Shown here: one piece after another, positions 13,869 to 18,461 of the stretch
How the letters are laid out: each line of letters starts with the position of its first letter
Numbering within the stretch: the stretch's first letter is position 1
NCBI GenBank assembly: GCA_002309395.1
Contig: DBWU01000081.1
Coordinates: 14,265-32,725, forward strand
From: Oscillospiraceae bacterium UBA1230
GTDB taxonomy: Bacteria; Bacillota; Clostridia; Oscillospirales; Oscillospiraceae
Length of the DNA: 18,461 nucleotides
Direction: 5' to 3'
Made by a program: the position numbers and the translations under genes
The notes under the pieces: model-generated
Told to the model about the DNA's origin: nothing
Database searches by the model: none
The model's input: only the letters and a program-made list of their open reading frames with translations

Positions 13869-15041
13869 TCAGATCCGCGCCACGCCGCTTCTGCGCGCGG
13901 CGTCCGCCACCGCTTTGGCGACGGCGGGACCCACCCGCGGATCGAACGCCTTGGGGATGATGTAATCCGCGCTCAGCTCCTCGTCGGAAATCAGACCCGC
14001 CAGCGCCTGAGACGCCGCCATCTTCATCTCCTCATTGATGTCGCTGGCGCGCACGTCGAAGGTGCCGCGGAACACGCCGGGGAACGCCAGCACGTTGTTG
14101 ATCTGGTTGGGATAGTCGCTTCTGCCGGTGGCAACGACTTTCGCGCCGCCCGCCTTGGCATCGTCGGGGAAGATCTCCGGCGTGGGATTGGCGCAGGCAA
14201 ATACGATGGCGTCACGGTTCATGGTCTTGACCATGTCCGTGGTAAGCGTACCGGGGGCGGAAACGCCGATGAACACGTCCGCGCCGCGTATCACGTCTGC
14301 CAGTGAACCTTTTTCCAGCTTGCGGTTGGTGACCGCCGCCATCTCTTCCTTGATCCAGTTCAGCCCGTCGCGCCCCTCATAGATGGCGCCCTTGCGGTCG
14401 GTCATCACGATATTGGTGAAGCCGGCGGACAGCAGCAGCTTGACGATGGAGATGGCGGCGGCGCCGGCGCCGGAGGTGACCACCTTCACGTCCTCTTTCT
14501 TCTTGCCCACCACCTTCAGCGCGTTGGTCAGACCTGCCAGCGTGATGATGGCGGTGCCGTGCTGATCGTCGTGGAAAATGGGAATGTCGCACTTTTCCTT
14601 CAGCTTGCGCTCGATCTCAAAGCACCGGGGGGCGGAGATGTCCTCCAGATTGATGCCGCCGAAGCTGCCGGAGATGTTGTACACGGTCTCCACGAAGGCG
14701 TCCACGTCCTTGGTCTTGACGCAGAGGGGGAACGCGTCCACACCGCCGAAATTCTTGAACAGGACGCACTTGCCCTCCATCACGGGCATACCGGCCTCCG
14801 GTCCGATGTCGCCCAGACCCAGCACGGCGGTGCCGTCGGTAATAACGGCGCAGAGATTGTGACGGCGCGTAAGTTCATAGCTCTTGTCGATATCCTTCTG
14901 GATCTCCAGACACGGCTGTGCCACACCGGGGGTGTACGCCAAAGAAAGATCGTCCTTGCTGGCGGTAGGCACGGTGGCGACTACCTCGATCTTTCCTTTC
15001 CACTCGCCGTGGAGACGCAGAGATTCTTTCGCGTAATCCAT
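13869..15041 (-). CDS. NAD(P)-dependent malic enzyme (decarboxylating)
   Basis: A 390-residue bacterial short-form malic enzyme: malate to pyruvate and CO2. Visible are [11 protein letters not shown] (Tyr36), Lys91 in [17 protein letters not shown], the metal-binding [15 protein letters not shown] (Glu133, Asp134) and HDDQHGTA (Asp158/159), the dinucleotide fold [11 protein letters not shown] at 190-200, and [10 protein letters not shown] near the C-terminus. It lacks the phosphotransacetylase-like extension of the long enzymes. NAD versus NADP preference cannot be read confidently. It lies 18 bases downstream of the dehydrogenase gene, so the two are probably co-transcribed, and is followed by a strong terminator. 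AAAGGA sits about 11 bases before the ATG, a weaker site than its neighbours. Confidence 0.95.
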   Translation of the reverse strand: MDYAKESLRLHGEWKGKIEVVATVPTASKDDLSLAYTPGVAQPCLEIQKDIDKSYELTRRHNLCAVITDGTAVLGLGDIGPEAGMPVMEGKCVLFKNFGGVDAFPLCVKTKDVDAFVETVYNISGSFGGINLEDISAPRCFEIERKLKEKCDIPIFHDDQHGTAIITLAGLTNALKVVGKKKEDVKVVTSGAGAAAISIVKLLLSAGFTNIVMTDRKGAIYEGRDGLNWIKEEMAAVTNRKLEKGSLADVIRGADVFIGVSAPGTLTTDMVKTMNRDAIVFACANPTPEIFPDDAKAGGAKVVATGRSDYPNQINNVLAFPGVFRGTFDVRASDINEEMKMAASQALAGLISDEELSADYIIPKAFDPRVGPAVAKAVADAARRSGVARI

Positions 15042-15059
15042 ACTTTCTACCGTCCTTTC

Positions 15060-16169
15060 TTATTTCTCGAAGGGGAAGTGATAGTCAAGGCCGAACCGGT
15101 CGCGCAGCTGCACCAGTTCCTTCTGGATGGACTCGCCCACGGGCACGCCCTTGTCCTTGCGCTCCTGCCAGGCGTCCCATTCCTTCTCGCCGGCGGTGTA
15201 GATCCGCTCCGCGCCGGGCGCCTTCTCGGAGTTGCGAAGACCGCGGCAGATGTCGCCGGCGGTTTTCTTGAAGGTGTCAAGACCCATGAAGAACGCCGGG
15301 TTGATCACGAAGAAGAAATGACCCAGACGGTAGAAGGTGTTCTTGCCGTCGGCATCCTTGCCGCTGAGCTCCTTCATGAACGGGCCGCCGCACAGCGCCG
15401 CGGAGAGGATCTCCACGATGGTGGTGAAGCCGTAACCCTTATAGCCGCCGGTCTGCTCGCCGATGCCGCCGATGGACAGCAGGGCGCATTTCCCGGCGCG
15501 CATATCCTTGAGGATCTGACCGGAATCGGTCATGGTGCCGCCGTCCTTGGTCACCACGAGGCCGGCGGGCGTCTCCTTGCCGCTGCGCTCATAGTACTCG
15601 ATCTTGCCGTTTTGCACGATGGAGGTGGCGCAGTCGAAATTGAAGGGGAACGGCTCGTCCGTGGGCATGGTAAAGGTGAGGGGGTTGGTACCCATCATGG
15701 GTTCCACGCCCCAGGTGGGCGCCACGGAGGGACGGGCGTTGGTGCCGGTGATGCCGATCATGCCGGCTTTTTCCGCCATGGTCGTCCAGTAGCCGGCAAT
15801 GCCGTAGTGGGTGGAGTTGTAGATCGCGCCGCCCGCCATGCCGTATTGGGACGCTTTTTCGATGAGCATCTCCATCATCTTGTGGCTCGCCACCATGCCC
15901 ATGCCGTTGTTGGCGTCCATCACCACGGTGGTGGGCGTGTCCTTCACGATATCGATCTTGGTCACGGGGAGCAGCGTGCCGTTTTCGATGCGGTCGAGAT
16001 AAATGGGCTTGAAACGGTTGCAGCCGTGGCTCTCAATGCCCCGGCGATCCGACTCCAGCAACACGTCGGCGCAGATGGCGGCATCCTCCTCCGGCACGCC
16101 GTAGGCTTTGAACACGTCGATCATAAACGCGTTCATCAGATCCCATGCTACGTACGGTCTTGTCTCCAT
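15060..16169 (-). CDS. Malate/L-lactate dehydrogenase family oxidoreductase (Ldh2/AllD type)
   Basis: The protein has 369 residues, near the usual 330-370. It belongs to the NAD(P)-dependent Ldh2/malate/ureidoglycolate dehydrogenase family, which is unrelated to classical Rossmann LDH/MDH. Motifs: ESDRRGIESHGC (His48), VMDANNGMGMVAS, NSTHYGIAGYW (His121), ITGTNARPSVAPTWG, MGTNPLTF, and GGYKGYGFTTIVEILSAAL. The family includes malate, lactate, ureidoglycolate and sulfolactate dehydrogenases; the neighbouring malic enzyme favours a malate or lactate substrate, which is inference. The start is the ATG at 16169, with GAGGAGG 8 bases before; an upstream open stretch of 95 codons spans the promoter and is not coding. 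Its leader contains an intrinsic terminator (16204-16244), so expression is probably attenuated. Confidence 0.9.
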   Translation of the reverse strand: METRPYVAWDLMNAFMIDVFKAYGVPEEDAAICADVLLESDRRGIESHGCNRFKPIYLDRIENGTLLPVTKIDIVKDTPTTVVMDANNGMGMVASHKMMEMLIEKASQYGMAGGAIYNSTHYGIAGYWTTMAEKAGMIGITGTNARPSVAPTWGVEPMMGTNPLTFTMPTDEPFPFNFDCATSIVQNGKIEYYERSGKETPAGLVVTKDGGTMTDSGQILKDMRAGKCALLSIGGIGEQTGGYKGYGFTTIVEILSAALCGGPFMKELSGKDADGKNTFYRLGHFFFVINPAFFMGLDTFKKTAGDICRGLRNSEKAPGAERIYTAGEKEWDAWQERKDKGVPVGESIQKELVQLRDRFGLDYHFPFEK

Positions 16170-16197
16170 GAATTCGTCCTCCTCAATATAAATGATC

Positions 16198-16244
16198 GGG
16201 GGCAATAAAAAAGAGCAGAACACGCCCCCACGGTGTTCTACTCT
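16198..16244 (-). promoter_or_regulatory. Leader attenuator with possible H-type pseudoknot, upstream of the Ldh2-family gene
   Basis: In the minus-strand leader a 12-bp stem, AGAGTAGAACAC (16233-16244) with GTGTTCTGCTCT (16212-16223, one G-U pair), is followed by UUUUUAUU: an intrinsic terminator starting only about 6 bases after the predicted transcription start. The G-U pair becomes a C-A mismatch on the plus strand, so the structure is meant for minus RNA. The 9-base loop ends GGGGGC (16224-16229), which is perfectly complementary to GCCCCC (16198-16203) just past the U-run. A 6-bp all-GC second stem could therefore form, as an H-type pseudoknot or as an alternative fold that opens the terminator. 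I recognise no known riboswitch here. Confidence 0.7.
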
Positions 16245-16257
16245 CATTCTCACGTGC

Positions 16258-16286
16258 ATTATGCCATACTTATCCTTGCCTGTCAA
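16258..16286 (-). promoter_or_regulatory. Sigma-A-type promoter for the Ldh2-malic enzyme operon
   Basis: On the minus strand a consensus TTGACA (16281-16286), 17 bases, then CATAAT (16258-16263). The predicted start is near 16251, at a CACGTG palindrome (16251-16256), immediately before the leader hairpin. Confidence 0.85.
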
Positions 16287-16317
16287 GCAAAAAACGCGCT
16301 CTGCGCCATATTTTGCC

Positions 16318-16346
16318 TTGTGACGACACGCTAAGGCGTGTATAAT
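16318..16346 (+). promoter_or_regulatory. Sigma-A-type promoter for the NSS transporter
   Basis: TTGTGA (16318-16323), 17 bases, then consensus TATAAT (16341-16346), 31 bases before the ATG. It diverges from the Ldh2 promoter, with the two -35 boxes 31 bases apart. Confidence 0.8.
16326..16341. promoter_or_regulatory. Candidate operator: palindrome in the promoter spacer
   Basis: The perfect inverted repeat ACACGC-TAAG-GCGTGT fills the spacer between the -35 and -10 boxes of the transporter promoter. A dimeric repressor bound here would block RNA polymerase. No regulator gene is in the window. Confidence 0.5.
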
Positions 16347-16377
16347 GTTCCCATATTTCGGGATGCGAGGGATCACT

Positions 16378-17823
16378 ATGAAGAAACGAGCGGGGTTCGG
16401 CAGCAATTTCGGTTTTCTCATGGCCGCCATCGGTTCGGCGGTGGGATTGGGCAATATCTGGGGATTCCCCTACCGCATGGGTAAAGGCGGAGGTTTTGCC
16501 TTTTTGCTGGTATATCTGGCGCTGGCGGCGCTGTGCGGCGCGGTGGTGCTGCTGGGCGAGCTGGCACTGGGGCGGCGCACCGGCGGCAACGCCGTTACCG
16601 CCTATCAGGCGGCGTCGCGCCGGTTCAAGTGGGTAGGCGTTCCGGCGGTGGCGGCGGCGGTATTGATCCTGTCGTTCTACTCGGCGCTGGGCGGCTACTG
16701 TATCCGCTATCTCCTGCTGAACGCGGGCGGCTTGCTGGGCATCGGCCGGGGCGCCGCCGGCCTTGACGGCAGTACGCTCTTTGCCGCCACGCTGACGCAG
16801 CAGGGCGCCGCCGTCGGTAACGGCGTGATCTTTCTGGCGCTGACGGCGGTGATCGTCCTGTTCGGCGTGCGGCGCGGGATCGAGCGGTTCTGTTCCGTGG
16901 GCATGCCGGTACTGCTGGCGATGCTGTTGATCATCATCCTGCGCGCCTGCACGCTGCCCGGCGCCGCCGCAGGACTTTCGTTTATGTTCAAGCCGGACTT
17001 CACCCCCCTCAAAGAGGACTTTTTAGGCGTGCTGAAAACCGCCGGAGGGCAGATGTTTTTCTCCCTGTCCATCGCCGCCGGCGTCATGGTGACCTACGGA
17101 TCCTACACCGACAAGCGGCAGGATCTGGGCAAAAACACCGTGCTGATCGTCATCAGCGATACGGCGGTGGGACTGCTGGCAGGGATGGCCGTCCTGCCGG
17201 CGGCATTCGCGCTGGGTGCGCCGGAGGACGCCATGCGCGGTCCGGCGCTTCTGTTCGTAACGCTCCAGGACGTATTCGTCAGTATGGGGCGGGCGGGTCA
17301 CGCGTTCGGGATCCTGTTCTACCTGCTGGTAGTGCTGGCGGCGCTGGCGTCCTCGGTGTCCATGCTGGAGGTGCCGGTGGCGTATCTGACCGACCGGGCG
17401 CTGGCACGGAGCGGAGGACAAAACGCGGCGGCGGCGTCACGGCGCTGGCTCTATACGCTCCTGGTTTCGCTCTTTGCCGGCGTGCTGTGCGCCGTCACCT
17501 GTGCCGACGGACTGGGCGGCAACGGACTGTGGGTCCCTCTGCAGAGCCTGTTTCGCGGCAGAAGTGAGATCCCTGCCTTCTGCGACTGCTGGCTGGATCT
17601 GCTGGACTTCCTGTCGGAGGGCCTGCTGATGCCGCTGGGCGGATTGCTCACGTGTTTGATGATCGGCTGGGAGCTCAAACCGGACTGGGTGGGCGAGGAG
17701 GTGCGCCGCAGCGGCGCGCGGTTTAGCGCGTACCGGCTCTACGCGGTGTGCGTGCGCTATATCACGCCGCTGATCATGCTCTTCATCCTGTGGGGACAGT
17801 TGAAAGATTTTCTGGGTCTGTAA
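16378..17823 (+). CDS. Sodium-dependent transporter, neurotransmitter:sodium symporter (NSS/SNF) family
   Basis: A polytopic membrane protein of 481 residues with about 11-12 helices. The start is the ATG at 16378 (GAGGG 6 bases upstream; an upstream in-frame ATG lies in the -10 box). The helix 1 signature GSAVGLGNIWGFPYRMGKGGG (from residue 19) holds the unwound Na+/substrate site of LeuT-type transporters, followed by GELALGRRTGGNAV. Bacterial members import amino acids or related small molecules with Na+; the substrate cannot be told from sequence. Compared with LeuT it has a shortened, diverged C-terminal half (YITPLIMLFILWGQLKDFLGL). It has its own promoter with a palindromic operator-like site and is divergent from the malate/lactate operon. 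No clear terminator follows in the 159 bases before the next gene. Confidence 0.92.
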   Translation: MKKRAGFGSNFGFLMAAIGSAVGLGNIWGFPYRMGKGGGFAFLLVYLALAALCGAVVLLGELALGRRTGGNAVTAYQAASRRFKWVGVPAVAAAVLILSFYSALGGYCIRYLLLNAGGLLGIGRGAAGLDGSTLFAATLTQQGAAVGNGVIFLALTAVIVLFGVRRGIERFCSVGMPVLLAMLLIIILRACTLPGAAAGLSFMFKPDFTPLKEDFLGVLKTAGGQMFFSLSIAAGVMVTYGSYTDKRQDLGKNTVLIVISDTAVGLLAGMAVLPAAFALGAPEDAMRGPALLFVTLQDVFVSMGRAGHAFGILFYLLVVLAALASSVSMLEVPVAYLTDRALARSGGQNAAAASRRWLYTLLVSLFAGVLCAVTCADGLGGNGLWVPLQSLFRGRSEIPAFCDCWLDLLDFLSEGLLMPLGGLLTCLMIGWELKPDWVGEEVRRSGARFSAYRLYAVCVRYITPLIMLFILWGQLKDFLGL

Positions 17824-17917
17824 GGGCGCAAAACCGGGAAAAAGATCGGCTATTGTTAAAATAGACGAAACAGAAACAGACCTTCTTGTGGAAAAAGGGG
17901 AAAAAACCGCCGATCGC

Positions 17918-17946
17918 TTGACAGGATTGTGAACAAATTGTAAAAT
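17918..17946 (+). promoter_or_regulatory. Promoter for the NhaC-type antiporter gene
   Basis: A consensus TTGACA (17918-17923), 17 bases, then TAAAAT (17941-17946), 36 bases before the ATG at 17983. It shows that this gene has its own start of transcription even though it follows the transporter in the same direction. Confidence 0.82.
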
Positions 17947-17982
17947 AAAGGAACCAAATATTGTGAGGAGGGAAATCACACA

Positions 17983-18461
17983 ATGGAAAAGAAGAGTACG
18001 AAGATCGCATACGGCATTGCCCTGGTTATCATCGTAGCTCTGCTGGTGGTACTGAAGCTGCAGTATCCCGACGGTGTGTTCGGCACAGGCTGGTCCCTGC
18101 TGCCGCCCGCTGTTGCGATCGCTTTGGCGCTCATCAGCAAAGAAGTGTATTCATCCCTGTTCCTGGGCGTGCTGACCGGCTCTTTGCTGGTGGCGAACTT
18201 CCGCCCCTGGGACACCGTCCGCGTCTTTATCGGCGGCGGTGAGGATGAATTCGGCAACGGTTTGATCAGCAACATCGGTGATGGCTGGAACGTGGGCATC
18301 CTGATCTTCCTGGTCATTCTGGGCATCATGGTGGACCTGATGAACAAGGGCGGCGGCTCCGCGGCCTTTGGTCGCTGGGCAAAGAAGACGGTGAAATCCC
18401 GTGTCAGCGCGCAGTTGATGACCATGCTGCTGGGTGTGCTGATTTTCATCGACGACTATTT
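17983..18461 (+). CDS. NhaC-family Na+/H+ antiporter (3' end outside window)
   Basis: The first 159 codons of a membrane protein. The start is the ATG at 17983 with GAGGAGGG 10 bases before it. Helix at about 8-25, then GWSLLPPAVAIALALISKEVYSSLFLGVLTGSLL, a charged loop with GDGWNVG, a third helix ILIFLVILGIMVDLMNKGGGSAAF, then MLLGVLIFIDDYF. The LLPP-AIxLALxxKEVYSSLFxG and FIDDYF strings are typical of NhaC/YuiF-type antiporters in Firmicutes, which export Na+ in exchange for H+ or, in the MleN branch, couple Na+/lactate with malate/H+ exchange. MleN would fit the neighbouring malic enzyme and Ldh2 gene, but this cannot be decided from the fragment. Confidence 0.88.
   Translation, partial: MEKKSTKIAYGIALVIIVALLVVLKLQYPDGVFGTGWSLLPPAVAIALALISKEVYSSLFLGVLTGSLLVANFRPWDTVRVFIGGGEDEFGNGLISNIGDGWNVGILIFLVILGIMVDLMNKGGGSAAFGRWAKKTVKSRVSAQLMTMLLGVLIFIDDY

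Noticed and set aside
14559..16208. A 549-codon plus-strand open frame opposite malic enzyme and the Ldh2 gene
   Set aside because: Same reason: a compositional shadow (His/Gly/Val-rich) of two well-supported minus genes.
17842..17915. Inverted repeat GATCGGC ... GCCGATC between the NSS and NhaC genes, as a terminator
   Set aside because: The 7-base arms are 60 bases apart with no U-run after them. I see no other clear terminator in this gap.
1..18461. tRNA or rRNA genes, CRISPR arrays, insertion sequences with terminal repeats
   Set aside because: Looked for cloverleaf-like stretches, regularly spaced repeats and transposase motifs; none were seen. The only mobile-type sequence is the fragment at 2138-2870.

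Overview
The window suggests a GC-rich, endospore-forming, anaerobic Clostridia-type Firmicute, probably Oscillospiraceae/Ruminococcaceae-like. This is inferred from the GC-rich third codon positions, strong AGGAGG-type ribosome binding sites, the sporulation genes yabP/yabQ and a SpoVB-like flippase, the yabO-yabP-yabQ-divIC-yabR order known from Bacillus, an oxygen-independent HemZ-like radical SAM protein, and NSS/NhaC-type sodium transporters. The species cannot be named from the sequence.

Layout. (a) 1-1340, plus strand: the SPASM-domain end of a radical SAM enzyme overlaps by ATGA a membrane-anchored protein whose C-terminus is a Gly-rich linker followed by an eight-cysteine Cys-Ala repeat tail. 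This looks like a modification enzyme with its substrate. A shared terminator separates it from (b) 1394-2128, minus: a FabG-like short-chain dehydrogenase. (c) About 2138-2870, plus: an orphan fragment of a phage or mobile-element polyvalent protein, wedged between host genes. (d) 2912-4710, minus: yabO (rqcP), yabP, yabQ, divIC and yabR, then 4773-5048 hup with its own promoter and terminator. (e) 5207-13685, minus: a tight six-gene run recJ-relA-dtd-MBL hydrolase-hemZ-like-spoVB-like, apparently from one promoter at about 13750-13776. (f) 13869-16169, minus: malic enzyme preceded by a malate/lactate dehydrogenase family gene; the leader carries an intrinsic terminator with a possible pseudoknot. 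(g) 16378-18461, plus: a sodium-dependent NSS-family transporter diverging from (f), then the start of an NhaC-type Na+/H+ antiporter cut by the window end.

How it fits together. Block (d) couples ribosome quality control, division and spore coat/cortex genes, as in Bacillus. Block (e) couples DNA repair, the stringent response, D-aminoacyl-tRNA proofreading and envelope precursor export. Blocks (f) and (g) look like a C3/C4 acid (malate/lactate/pyruvate) and sodium-cycle module, with divergent regulated promoters in a 208-base intergenic region.

The strongest leads are the radical SAM / Cys-Ala-tail pair, the leader structure upstream of the dehydrogenase, the hairpin hiding the yabP ribosome binding site, and the phage-protein remnant. 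All family assignments are from reading motifs by eye; no search was run.
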